From Cryptomeria japonica (Eukaryota > Streptophyta > Pinopsida > Cupressales > Cupressaceae): DNA of 64,000 bases. The position numbers and the translations under genes are program-made. The notes below the pieces were generated by a model. The model was not told the DNA's origin. It searched no databases and saw only the letters and a list, made by a program, of their open reading frames with translations. Shown piece after piece: positions 22,437 through 33,776 of the stretch. The DNA lies in the NCBI RefSeq assembly GCF_030272615.1, contig NC_081415.1:101102796-101166795 (forward strand), read 5' to 3'. Position 1 is the first letter of the stretch, and each line of letters starts with the position of its first letter.

Positions 22437-23489
22437 CTAATATACTAAGCCATACTCTTTAGTTCCGTTCAAGTATCTGAAAATTCTTTTGATTGCTATC
22501 ATGTATATTTCCTTAGGATCTGTAGAGAATCTTGCAACAATACCTACTGCATGTGCTATATCTGGCCTACTGTGATCAACATATTGCAACTTTCCAATCA
22601 TAGATCGGTAGAGTGTCTCATCAATAGATGCAGATTCATCATTCTTTGATAGTTTACAATTGATAGTCATAGGAGTACTTACTGGTTTTGAATCCTCCAT
22701 TCTAAATTTCCTCAAGATTTCCTTTATGTACTTGGATTGGGTAATGAAAATCTCATTTTTCATTTGCAGTATCTGTAAGCCTATAAAATACTTTATCTCA
22801 CCGATTAATGACATCTCAAATTCTTTGCTCATTTCATTTCCAAAGTTCTTGCATAAAGAGTCATTTCCACAAAATATAATATCATCAACAAATATGGCTA
22901 AGATTAGTATTCTATTTTCATCATTCTTCATGTACATGTTGTTGTTCTCACTTGTCCTTATAAAACCAATCTTAATCAAATAAGAGTGCAGTCTCTTATA
23001 CCATGCTCTAGGTGCTTGTTTCAGACCATATAAAGCTTTGTTCAATTTACATACCTGATCTTTGTTATTGTCTTCAACAAATCCTTCAGGTTGTTCAATG
23101 AAAACTTCTTCTTCTAATATTCCATTCAGAAATGCAGATTTGACATCCATTTGATATACCTTGAATTTCTTGAAAGTATCATATGCCAACAATGTTCTTA
23201 CCCCTTCAAGTCTAGAAACAGGTGCAAAAGTCTCACGATAATCAATTCCTTCTTCTTGGGCATAACCTTTGCAAACTAATCTTGCTTTGTTCCGAATGAC
23301 CTCACCTTTTTCATTTAGCTTGTTTCTGAAGATCCACTTTGTACCGATTACATTTTTGTCCTTCGGTCTTGGGACTAGTGTCCATATGTCATTCTTCTTG
23401 ATTTGATCAATCTCTTCTGTCATAGCATTTATCCAATCTTCACTGTTAAATGCCTCTTTCACTATTCTCGGTTCAAATTCAGATATCAA
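22437..23489 (-). pseudogene. Element E reverse transcriptase
   Basis: Copia RT, uninterrupted for 350 codons. Blocks: [66 protein letters not shown], and the catalytic FVDD at 22881-22892 in [11 protein letters not shown]. Then [11 protein letters not shown] and [15 protein letters not shown]. All expected motifs are intact. It is joined to integrase by the same frame through one TAG near 23499. Confidence 0.95.
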
Positions 23490-24640
23490 ACATGTGTTCT
23501 ATCTCAGTTTGTTCCTTGTCATCATTGGATCATCTTTATCTCCTATAATCTGACTTGGTGCATGGTGTCTTCTGACATACTTGGCTAATACAGGCTCGGT
23601 AGGCTCTATATGATCTTCTTCATCACTCGATAACTGGACATTTCCTTCATTTTCTTCAACAGCTATCTCGATAGGACTTCTTGGTTGCACATAGACAAAT
23701 TCATCATAGTCTTTTGGTTCATTGGAATTTCCTTCATCAGTTCTTTCTACAAATTCATCAATTTTCACATTTGCACTTTCTACTCTTTTTCTACATGATT
23801 TGATCAGACATTTAAATGCTTTGCTTCTAGAAGAATATCCTAAAAATGTTCCTTCTTCACTTTTCTGATCAAACTTGCCATTTCTATCATCTTTATGAAC
23901 ATAGCATTTACTTCCAAAGATTTTGAAATAACTTACATTAGGTTTCTTGCCATACCAGATTTCATAAGGTGTCTTCAAAGTACCTTTCTTCAATTGAACT
24001 CAATTCAAGGTGTAAACAACTATACTTATTGCTTGTCTCCAAAATGTTTGTGGAACCTTCTTCTCAATGATTAGTGTTCTAGAACAATCCACAATAGATC
24101 TGTTTCTTCTTTCAGCTATTCCATTAAGCTATGGAGTTCTCGGTGTAGAGACTTGTCTTTTAATACCATGATCATTGCAAAATAGGTTGAATTCATTAGA
24201 TGTGAACTCTCCTCCTCTATCTGATCTAAGACATTTTAGTTGTCTTCCTATTTCATTTTCAACTCTAGCCTTGTACCATTTAAACATTTGAAAAGCTTAT
24301 GATTTTTCTTTTAAAAACATTACTGACATCATCCTTGAATAATCATCCACAAATAATATGAAGTACTTATCACCATAATAACTTTGAACTTTCATAGGAC
24401 CACAAAGATCAGTGTGCACAAGATCTAAAATTCCCTTAGAAGTGTAGGACTTACTTGTAAAGCTTGATCTTGTCATCTTACCCATCTGGCATCCTCGGCA
24501 CATAGCATTCTCAGGTTTTTCAAGACTCAGTAGACCTCTTACTCGGTGCTTTTTACTTATTTTGATCAGATTATCAAAATTAACATGACAAAACCTTTTA
24601 TGTCATAACCAGGTATCATCAATCTTTGCATGCAAACACT
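23490..24640 (-). pseudogene. Element E integrase
   Basis: Copia integrase in frame with protease and RT. The zinc finger has HKRFCHVNF and CRGCQMGK. The catalytic core has Asp in LFVDDYSRMM, Asp in LRSDRGGEFTSNEF and Glu in GIAERRNRS, so the triad is intact. The C-terminal part has TPYEIWYGKKPNVSYFKIFG and an acidic linker to RT. Premature stops are at KEKS*AF, RTP*LNG (Gln expected) and TLN*VQL (Arg expected). Confidence 0.9.
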
Positions 24641-25061
24641 TATTGTGAGTTGAGTCAAGGTGAAATGTATTACCTTTTGTTTGTGTCCCGGTAGCAACTA
24701 ACTTTCCATTCTTGTCATGAACATTGACAATTCCTTTTTCAAACTCTATTCAGTAACCTGTGTTGTTTAGCTATGCTACACTCAACAAATTGTATTTCAA
24801 ACCTTCAACCCAATAAACATCATTGCATCTTGCATTATCAAGAAGTGTTATGGATCCTTTACCTCTTATCGGACATGGTGCATCATTACCAAATCTAACA
24901 TAGCCTCCATCATAATCTTCTAACATAACAAACTTGTGTTTATCTCCTCTCATATGATGTGAGCGTCCACTATCTATAATCCAAGAATCATTAGGGTTTA
25001 TGTGAGATATAAGGGCTTTTTCTTCATACCTTTCTTCATCTAATCCATCCTTGATAGCCAC
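24641..25061 (-). pseudogene. Element E protease
   Basis: Copia aspartic protease, active site WIIDSGRSHHM with the Asp-Ser-Gly triad intact. It is followed by GGYVRFGNDAPCPIRGKGSI and YWVEGLKYNLLSVA. Two stops follow shortly after (SVA*LNN, Gln expected; TGY*IEF, Arg expected), then the zinc finger of integrase. Confidence 0.9.
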
Positions 25062-25157
25062 ATAAAAAACTTCCTCTATATGAGTCTCATCTGATTTATC
25101 ATCATTAGATTCCTCATTAGCTATTAAACATGTCTTTCTATCTCTTCTTCTGAAGTC

Positions 25158-25654
25158 TCAGTGTCCTCTGTAATGGTTATCTTTCTGTCTATCATCTCGG
25201 TAATCTCTCTTTTCAGTAAAATCTTTGTCAGGACAGTTAGAAGCCATATGTCCAATCTTATCACAATTGAAACATTTCAAAGGTAGTTTTCCTTTATACT
25301 TACCTTTGCCTCTCGGTAACCTTTTGGCCAATAGTGCTTCAAACTCTTCTTGCTTTCTGATTTCTTCATACAGTTTGTGTACCTCCTCCATTTTCTTCCG
25401 AAATATTTCACTTGCTCCATTGTGATCTCCTTCAGAGTACTTATACTTTCTTTCATTGTAATCATTAGATTCATTTAGATGAAAAGAACTAAATGCAGAT
25501 TCAAATTTATTTACCGATGACCCACTGTTATCAAAATTACTTAACTCAAATGCATGTAGCTTACCAATAGTAGCATCCAAGGAAACTAGCATATTAGGTA
25601 CAGACCTCAATTCATTGATTGCAGAGACTCGGATTGCATAGGCAAGTAGAAGGG
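25158..25654 (-). pseudogene. Element E gag, C-terminal part
   Basis: Continues the Gag frame after element F. AIRVSAINELRSVPNM overlaps the insertion point, followed by a linker and a CCHC knuckle CFNCDKIGHMASNC at 25233-25274. Then come an Arg/Asp-rich tail and a stop (RGH*DF, Arg expected). Element F interrupts the codons just before the AYAIRVSAINEL block. Removing F plus one AAGGG copy restores the reading frame and the expected Gag wording. Confidence 0.92.
25650..25654. repeat. Target-site duplication of element F, left copy (AAGGG)
   Basis: AAGGG directly before the LTR start TGTAGC at 25655; the partner is at 33239-33243 after CTACACA. Confidence 0.9.
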
Positions 25655-27272
25655 TGTAGCGTCATAAATTGTACGCACTTGCTAGGGTGGTACAATTTCA
25701 CACCTAGGTTAGCACCCACCTTGGCACATTTTGCATTTTGCATTGCATTTTCCCTTTAGCACTTAATTAATTAAATTAATTAGGTCTAAGGTTCTATTTC
25801 ATCATCTTCCACATCATAAAGTTGGGCTCTTTCATTAAAGTGTGCCCTTTTCATTTTATTCCTCCAATAGATCATTTAATCAAAAACCCTAATTAGGTCC
25901 TATTTTGAACTTGGGGGCTTGATTTCGGGGGTCGAAACATCTTGAAATCACCTGTAACTTCGAGATTCTCTCTAAAATCATCATATCCGATGGCCCTGAA
26001 AATTTGGTGAAAAGTTGCCAGGACCATGGCGCCCGGAGTGCACACGGTCCCGAACATTTTTCCCGAAATTTTAGGAGCACGATCCAATCATAAAATAAAG
26101 CTTAACCCCAAGAAATTGGTGGGATATTCAATCTCTAAGTCAGCCTAAAGTTGAAATTAAGACCTAGGGTTTCATATATAAGAGCTCTCTTTCTTCATTT
26201 GAAAGGATTGAAATTTTGGTTTTCAGAGACCTTCTATGCAGCGAAAGAGTAGATCTTTGAAGACTTCAATAACATTCAACATCCATCCATCAAGCATTCA
26301 TCAATTTCATTCATCCATTTAGGGCTTTGAAAGTATTGAAGAGCAATAAGGGATCACCGACTGAAGATTGGCTTGTACCCCTCCCTTGGGGTTGGGTATG
26401 ATTTCATGTTGTTTTCATGTCTTTGCATAAGCCTCATTATATCATTTGTATTCATGCTTTAGATCACTTTGCATCTTGGTTTGGAGCATTTACATTATCA
26501 TTTACAAGCAATTGAGGTTTACTTTCTAGGTTGCTCTAGTTTGCTTACTTGCATTTTAGGATCTTGCAAACACACTACTTTTACAATACAACTTGGCTAT
26601 TCATGGAGGTGGAAATCACCAAAGCAGGGGTTTGACTAAGGCAAAACCCTATATAGACACCCACCATACCTTTTCAGATATAAGTGTAGATTTTGGGATT
26701 CGGAAGAAGCAGACCGAGACAGAACTTCACACCAAATTCCAACCTAGAAAGATAGGACAAGGGCATGGGGCGCCTTGGCCTTGCTAGGATAGGGGCACTG
26801 GGTGCCCTAGTCCCTGGGATAGTGGTGCTGGGCACCCTGGTCCCTCTGTCAGATAGCAAGTTTCAACATTTCCAACAGCTTTTCAGGTTGTAAAACAACA
26901 GTTTCAGGAACAGAATCAGGACAGTGGCGCTGGCGTCCCCATCCTGAACATTTTCACTTAGATTTTAACTCTGGGTATGCATCTGCATTCTTGTCTTGTC
27001 CTTGTGTTTAGAGCTTTCCATTGTTTAATTTCAATTCTGTAATCTTGCTATTAGTTCATACTTGCACTTTGGGGTTAGGAATTGAACTTGCATCATTCTA
27101 TCTTTCAATTACAACAAAGGAATAGAAACCCTAATAGGTAGCCTGTGGCTCTCTCTTCTACAAAAAGAAGTAGCCAATTGTGTGATACCTCTAGGCTCTT
27201 TCGTATTCCACAATGTGTGTCAAAAGGTGGGATTAGGGCATGTTAGCCTAGTCTCACTTTTTCCCCTACACA
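25655..27272 (+). repeat. Element F 5' LTR
   Basis: TGTAGCGTC to CCCCTACACA. It includes AATTAATTAAATTAATTA near 25765 and a TATA box at 26173-26184. Downstream of that is a leader-like region with GAAGACTTCAATAACATTC. Short frames on either strand, for example at 25889-26087 and 26593-26859, recur in the other LTR and are not genes. Confidence 0.95.
26173..26184 (+). promoter_or_regulatory. TATA box of element F 5' LTR
   Basis: CATATATAAGAG, conserved in the 3' LTR at 32097-32108 and followed by a pyrimidine-rich start region (CTCTCTTTCTTC). Confidence 0.6.
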
Positions 27273-27275
27273 TTT

Positions 27276-27294
27276 TGGTGAACCCGACGTGAAC
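27276..27294 (+). other. Primer-binding site of element F (tRNA not identified)
   Basis: TGGTGAACCCGACGTGAAC follows the LTR end after three bases and begins TGG, as every PBS must (complement of CCA). It is neither the Met nor the Asp type used by the other elements here. I do not assign the tRNA. Confidence 0.65.
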
Positions 27295-27442
27295 TATTAT
27301 TGCTTTCTCTTGCATTTCATTTGTTAGATCTAGATCTAGATTTAGTGTGTTTCATTTTTCATTTAAAAAAAAAAAAAAAGAGAGTGTGTTTCTTTGTTTC
27401 TTTGCATTGTGTGTTTAAGTTTTATGCAATTTTTATTTCAAA

Positions 27443-29758
27443 ATGTCAGATTTTTATTTGCAAGATGTTCATATTTATGATGATGTATGCAATTATGTTG
27501 ATTATGAGTATAGCCAAGAGGAATCAGATGAAGCTTTAGATGAGTTTTTGAACCCTAAAGATACCAAACCTTCATTTTACCAAAAACTCATAAACATTGT
27601 TACTATGCCATTTCGGTGTGATGAGAAAGATAAGTCGAATGATTCCTCTCAAGGGTACATTCCTATCAACTCTTCCACTAAATCTAGTAACATGGTTGTT
27701 TTCAATGATCCCCTCTATGAAGAGATGTCTCCTTTTGAATCAAAAGATAAACCTTTTAATAGATATGATCATGCTTTGTTGGATGATGCTCTTGATGACT
27801 TTGTGGCTTTATCGAAATCTTTAGACAAGAACAAAACTTCTAAATTAGTTAACATGATAAACCTGAATGAGCATAATAAGCCTCTCTTTGAAGTCCAAGG
27901 TGCTTATCCTTCTCCCACCTTTCAAGTTCCTAAATCACCTCTCCTTACTGTCCAAGGAGGGTATGGTCATGATTCCTGTTTTACTCCGAATAAACCTATC
28001 ATCACTATGCAAGGAAGAAAACCTATAAGTCCTTATAGTTATGCCAAGCAATTAACTAGAGAGAGTTATAATGCAGTTGCCCATACTTATAATACTAGAA
28101 ATAATAGGCAGCCTAATCCTCCTCCTGTTACTCCAGTTTCTCTTCCTAATCCTCAACCAATTCTTCCGCAAGCTCCATGTATTTCACAAATGCTTAGTAA
28201 GGACTATGATCTTATTGAACAACTTAAAACTACTCTGACAAAGATTTCTATTTGGGATTTAGTTCAAACTTCACCTACCTATCATGGGATGTTACAAGAT
28301 GCCTTAAAAAATTTAGATGTCCCACCTGCAGTGACACCTAATAATAATAATAATAACATGGCTTCCTTGATTGATTCTACAAGAAAACCCAAAGCTCAAA
28401 TTGTGTTCGCACAAGATGAGTTACCTTCTCATGAAATTCAAAATCAATATGATCCTCTTATGATTGTAGTTATTATCAATGAAAGTGCTATAAGATGAAC
28501 CCTTGTGGACAATGGATCTGACCTTAATGTTTGTAGTATTGATTTATTGGACAAGCTTAATGTGGATCATTCTCTCATTAAACATTCTTCTATTTCTATT
28601 CAAGGCTTTGATAATGTTGGTAAAGAGTGTTTGGGTATCATAATCTTACCTATTACAGAAGGTCCTGTTACTTTACCTACACCTATTCATGTCATCTCTG
28701 GTAATTTGACTTACAATCTTCTATTAGGGAGACCTTGGCTTCATAGTATGCAGGCTGTCCCCTCAACTTTGCATGGGCAAGTCAAATTCATTTATGACAA
28801 TATAACATACACCTTGCTAGCTGATACTAATCTTCAAGAACCATTACGAACTGGATCTTCTTGTTCAACTACTTCCAATCCTTCTACCACTTCAAATGCA
28901 TCTACTTCCTTTAAGGATTTTGTCCCCTCTAGTACTCTTGATCCTTCTACTCAATCAAAATCTTCTCCCAAAGATATCTTTTCTCCTGAAAAGGCTCTCT
29001 TGGATGATGATTGGGGATCTTTAGACTTTAACCCTACTTTTGTAGGAGAATATAGAGTGCCTAAGATTGAGAAGGGAAAATCTAAGGAAGAAACTAAAGA
29101 GAAGCCCACTTTGTCTAAGCAATTCAGTAACAACTTTGTGGCTACCTCTGATTCAAATAACTCTTCAACATCTTCCTCTAATACAAATAGCACTGAGACC
29201 TATGGGGCATCACCATCCCTCTCTGATTTAGCATCCCTTCATGGTCATGGTTTTCACATTTTGGCTAAGAGTGGCTATAGTGGAAATGGTTGTGGCACAA
29301 ATGAACAAGGAATTAAAGTTCCTTTAGAACATGACATGCATGAATATTCGTTTGGACTTGGATATAATCTTTCTAAGCCCACCAAAGCATCTAAAAGGCC
29401 ATCTCTCAATGTGAATGCTATATTTAGTAGTGATGATGATCTCACTTCAACTAAATCATCTTCTACTTCTATCAACTCTCATTCCCCTCATAAGGAAATC
29501 TTGGCGATGAACAAATCTCTTTATGACTCCCCTCAAATTTTTAAATCCACTTATGAATCTTTATCTCCTATTCATCATAAAGTCCTTCCCTCTAGGGATA
29601 AGGCTCTAATAAATTACACTCATCCCTCTTCTAAGATTTCTTGTGACTTTTCTTCTTCAATTTTTCTCATTTTATACATGTTTTTGATCTCACTTATAGT
29701 TGAGCATTTAGCATGTCATATTCAAATACCTCATTCAATCTATCATGTCTTTAAATAA
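27443..29758 (+). pseudogene. Element F gag-protease, one premature stop
   Basis: A 772-codon frame broken only by a TGA at 28496-28498, where the context (AIR*TLVDNGS) suggests CGA originally. The first part is an acidic Gag-like region (MSDFYLQDVHIYDDV, YSQEESDEALDEFL) without a zinc knuckle. The protease begins TLVDNGSDLNV (Asp at 28508; D-N-G in place of D-S/T-G). It continues with IHVISGNLTYNLLLGRPWLH and AVPSTLHGQVKFI, the retropepsin flap and GRPW block seen in Tat-type elements. A Ser/Thr-rich linker leads to a G-patch-like segment at about 29240-29370 (LAKSGYSGNGCGTNEQG, then SFGLGYN). The C-terminus is hydrophobic. No integrase or RT follows. Confidence 0.85.
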
Positions 29759-31560
29759 CATTAATGGCTATTATGTTGCTCATCATTATGTGACATTGGT
29801 AGCTCATTTACTTGGGGCTCATTATCATTCATGATGGTACAATTTCAAGTGCAATCATATTTTTGAAGCAACATAATAGCCTAATTTTCTATGTTATCTC
29901 TTGTTCCTATGGGGACAAGAGTGATTTCATACATCTCTTCTTTTTATGGTTAAAATTTCCCTTTGGGGTAATAGTGTGGAAATATTGATCATCTTTTCTT
30001 TAGAACCCTCTTTTCCTAGATATGGGAGAAGATGTGTATTCTCTTTCTTATCCTACCCACTTCTTGTGAGGAGCATTTTACATACACTAATGTCTTGCTT
30101 GCATGAACTCATGTGAGTATGTAGTACATTTTGCTTATGTCTAAATCTCTCCCTAGAAGATTGTGTAAGTCCTTCTCATTGTCCTTATCCTTGGGAGGCA
30201 AAGATCTTTCCTTATTTTTATCTAAGGATCCACTTTTTCCTATTTCGTGGATGTTGTGAACTTTATTACTTGATGTTATTCCTTGTATGCATTTGTTGTT
30301 GTTTGTTCAAGGATTCTCTCTTACAAGAGGTGTAAGTCCTTGACTACAACCTCTTTTGCACTTGATAAAATACATCCATAATGAATTCACTCTCCCAATT
30401 GGGTTAAAAAGAGCATCATCCTTCATTAAGAATCACTTTCACCTCACAAAAGAAGGAAGTATTACATTCTTATTCTCTTCTTTGTCTTATTCTAGAAGAT
30501 GTTATATTTGTCTAAGACAATTCCTCTCGGGGATAGGTGTCTTTTGTACAAAGATCTCTTCTCCTCTAAGGATCTCCTTTACACATACTACAAGATATCC
30601 CTTTTCAACTATCTTATCCTTTCTTAAAGAGTGCAAAACTCTCTTGCTTGTATCTATGACATTGTTTCATTTTTGGGGTATCTTCTTTTGTGATGAAGGT
30701 AGGTATCCTTGTTCTACTTTTCTTATGACATAAACATTACACTTTTTGAGCAATGGGTCATACTCAGAACCAGAGCATAGACTCTTAGAGCAAGATGTCA
30801 TGCTTTTGTACTATACATATACAGGTTGTAGCATACTTGGGCATAGACTCCTATGAGGTGCTTCTAACCTCCCTTACACACACATGCACAAGGTTGAGTG
30901 GAACTAGCAGCATAAGGCTAGACTTTCTCACTCTCCTCCCTTACATGGATCACCTAGATAGACTCTAGGGGCTAGTTTTCCATGTCCTTTTCCCATGGAT
31001 CACCTAGACAAGATCTAGGGGCGAGAAGTCCATGTTTTCTCTCTCACTATTCTTCTCATGGATCACCAATGTGTGTATTCATTCTTTTTGCCTTTCTTTT
31101 CTTCTCTTTGCATTTTGTTTCCATTTACATCCTTCATCTTGTGTTAGAGAACTCTCAAATCCTCACACTCTTTGTTGTGTTGGAATTGAGATTTAGTCCT
31201 CTTTCTTACCAAATGATTCTCTATTAGTTTTGATCTCATATCAAATCTTCTTGTGAGCATTTGTCATCAATATTCTTTAACAATTCGAAGTGGTAAACAT
31301 GATACCCTATTTCAACTCACTAAAATTAGCAAGCCGAAACAGGGGGGGGCATATAGCTACCCTCAAATTTTCATCACCTTCCTTAGTAAGCATTAGGTGA
31401 TTTCATGATCTAACGTGTGTTTTGTAGGGTGCGGTTCCTAACTGTGTACTGCAGATACCACTGGGGGCTTCGTTCGACAGACTTATGGATATATCCTTTT
31501 TCAAATAATGTTTACTTTCCTGTACTTTAGCTTGCATATGCACGTAGTACTCATATGACC
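29759..31560 (+). other. Element F non-coding interior
   Basis: 1.8 kb between the gag-pro stop and the PPT, without pol motifs on either strand. It holds a set of direct repeats at about 30947-31072 built on CATGGATCACCTAGA and AGATCTAGGGGC. Short plus-strand frames (30356-30733, 30982-31227) show no domain and no conserved pattern. Confidence 0.6.
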
Positions 31561-31578
31561 GCTAAAGTGGGGGCTAAA
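31561..31578 (+). other. Polypurine tract of element F
   Basis: GCTAAAGTGGGGGCTAAA directly before the 3' LTR start TGTAGC at 31579. Confidence 0.8.
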
Positions 31579-33238
31579 TGTAGCATCATAAATTATACGC
31601 ACTTGCTAGGGTGGTACAATTTCACACCTAGTTTAGCACTCACCTTGGTGCATTTTGCATTTTGCATCGCATTTTCCCTTTAGCACTTAATTAATTAAAT
31701 TAATTAGGTCTAAGGTTCTATTTCATCATCTTCCACATCATAAAGTTGGGCCCTTTCATTAAAGTGTGCCCTTTTCATTTTATTCCTCCAATACATCATT
31801 TAATCAAAAACCCTAATTAGGTCCTATTTTGAACTTGGGGGCTTGATTTCGGGGGTCAAAACATCTCGAAATCACCTATAACTTCGAGATTCTCTCTAAA
31901 ATCATCATATCCGACAGCCCTGAAAATTTGGTGAAAAGTTGCCAGGACCATGGCGCCCGGAGTGCACACGGTCCCGGACATTTTTCCCGAAATTTTAGGA
32001 GCATGATCCAATCATAAAATAAAGCTTAACCCAAAGAAATTGGTGGGATATTCAATCTCTAAGTCAGCCTAAAGTTGAAATTAAGACCTAGGGTTTCATA
32101 TATAAGAGCTCTCTTTCTTCATTTGAAAGGATCAAAATTTTGGTTTTCAGGGACCTTCTATGCAGTGAAAGAGCACATCTTTGAAGACTTCAATAACATT
32201 CAACATCCATCCATCAAGCATTCATCAATTTCATTCATCCATTTAGGGCTTTGAAAGCATTGAAGAGCAATAAGGGATCACTGACTGAAGATTGGCTTGT
32301 ACCCCTCCCTTGGGGTTGGGTATGATTTCATGTTGTTTTCATGTCTTTGCATAAGCCTCATTATATCATTTGTATTCATGCTTTAGATCACTTTGCATCT
32401 TGGTTTGGAGCATTTACATTATCATTTACAAGCAATTAGGGTTTACTTTCTAGGTTGCTCTAGTTTGCTTACTTGCATTTTAGGATCTTGCACACACACA
32501 AGGTCTGCACACACACTACTTTTACAATACAACTTGGCTATTCGTGGAGGTGGAAATCACCAAAGCAGGGGTTTGACTAAGGCAAAACCCTATATAGCCA
32601 CCCACCATACCTTTTCAGATATAAGTGCAGATTTCCTGATTCGGACGATGCCGCAAGTTGCAGATTTGGAAGAAGCAGACCGAGACAGAACTTCACACCA
32701 AATTCCAACCCAAAAAGCTAGGACAGGAGCGTGGGGTGCCCTGGTCCTACAAGGACAGGGGCACTGGGCACCCTGGTCCCTGGGACAGTGGCGCTGGGCG
32801 CCCTGGTCCCTCTGTCAGACAACAAGTTTTGGCATTTCCAGCAGCTTTTCAGGTTGCAAAATAGTAGTTTCAGGAATAGAATCAGGACAGTGGTGCCGGC
32901 ATCCCCATCCTGAACATTTTTACTCAGATTTTAACTCCAGGTACGCATCTGCATTCTTGTCTTTTCCTTGTGTTTACAGCTTTCCATTGTTTAATTTCAA
33001 TTCTGCAATCTTGTTATTAGTTCATTCTTGCACTTTGGGGTTAGGAATTGAACTTGCATCATTCTATCTTTCAATTACAACAAAGGAATAGAAACCCTAA
33101 TAGGTAGCCCGTGGCTCTCTCTTCTACAAGAAGAAGTAGCCAATTGTGTGCTACCTCTAGGCTCTTTCATATTCCACAATGTGTGTCAAAAGGTGGGATT
33201 AGGGCATGTTAGCCCAGTCTCTCTTTTTCCCCTACACA
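31579..33238 (+). repeat. Element F 3' LTR
   Basis: Matches 25655-27272, with small insertions near 32487 (ACACACAAGGTCTGCAC) and 32637 (GGACGATGCCGCAAG). TATA copy at 32097-32108. Followed by AAGGG. The 232-residue plus-strand frame at 32393-33091 lies wholly in this LTR and is not kept in the other copy. Confidence 0.95.
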
Positions 33239-33712
33239 AAGGGTTCTTAACAACTTACTTGTCACATCCTTTTCTTCAATAGTTTCTCCTACTCCTTAGA
33301 TTTGATTTACAATCTCCTTTAGTCTTGTACTGTACTGGGTTATGTCTTCACCTTCATTCATCCTCATAGATTCAAGTTGTCGTCTTAGACTATCTACTTT
33401 TGCTCTTTGAACATGTTCATCTCCTCCATATATAGATATGAGCTTAGTTCACATTGCCTTTGCATCATTGCAACTTTCTAGATCATTAAACTCTGAGTAG
33501 GTCAATGCAGATGTTATTTCAATCATTGCTTGAATATGTTCTTGCTTCACCTTTATCTCTTCCATAGTCAATGGATAGGTGCTTGGTGCAACAAAATCAT
33601 TCTCTAGATAGTATATAGCATATTCTCCAACTCCTGATAGATGTAGCTTCATCCTTTTCTACCATGTAGAGAAACTTGACTTATTCAGCTTAGGTGCATC
33701 CCTCTTATACAT
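33239..33712 (-). pseudogene. Element E gag, N-terminal part
   Basis: Start taken at the ATG at 33710-33712 (MYKRDAPKLN), 50 bases after the PBS; the frame continues across F into the rest of the polyprotein. Blocks: MKLHLSGVGEYAIYYLEND, ALTYSEFNDLESCNDAKAM, ISIYGGDEHVQRAKVDSL, LESMRMNEGEDITQY and SKLLRTL. This is the UBN2-type Copia Gag. Stops at STW*KR and AKAM*TKL (Trp expected, TGG to TGA). Element F lies in the codons after LLRTL. Confidence 0.92.
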
Positions 33713-33762
33713 CTTTGGATCTTTAACTCAAGTGCCTTTAAACTGTCCTTTCGGAGTCCAAA

Positions 33763-33774
33763 GCTCTAATACCA
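33763..33774 (-). other. Primer-binding site of element E
   Basis: The minus strand reads TGGTATTAGAGC, one change from TGGTATCAGAGC (initiator tRNA-Met). It is two bases from the LTR edge at 33777. Confidence 0.85.
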
Positions 33775-33776
33775 AT

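Larger units (their letters stand above)
25655..33238 (+). mobile_element. Element F: gag-protease-only (non-autonomous) LTR retrotransposon, Tat-like
   Basis: LTRs at 25655-27272 (1618 bp) and 31579-33238 (1660 bp) are about 96 percent alike over the first 245 bp. PBS at 27276, PPT at 31561-31578, target duplication AAGGG. The interior (4.3 kb) codes for one gag-protease reading frame (27443-29758) with a single stop, and nothing like integrase or RT follows. The protease and G-patch wording resembles the Tat/Ogre branch of Ty3/gypsy, so mobilisation in trans by a related element is likely. It is inserted in opposite orientation in the gag of element E. Confidence 0.88.

Noticed and set aside
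30356-30733. Plus-strand 125-codon frame in element F
   Set aside because: No domain, unlikely composition, and located in a non-coding tail with repeats.
32393-33091. 232-codon plus-strand open frame
   Set aside because: Lies inside the 3' LTR of element F; the corresponding part of the 5' LTR has it interrupted and no domain is visible.
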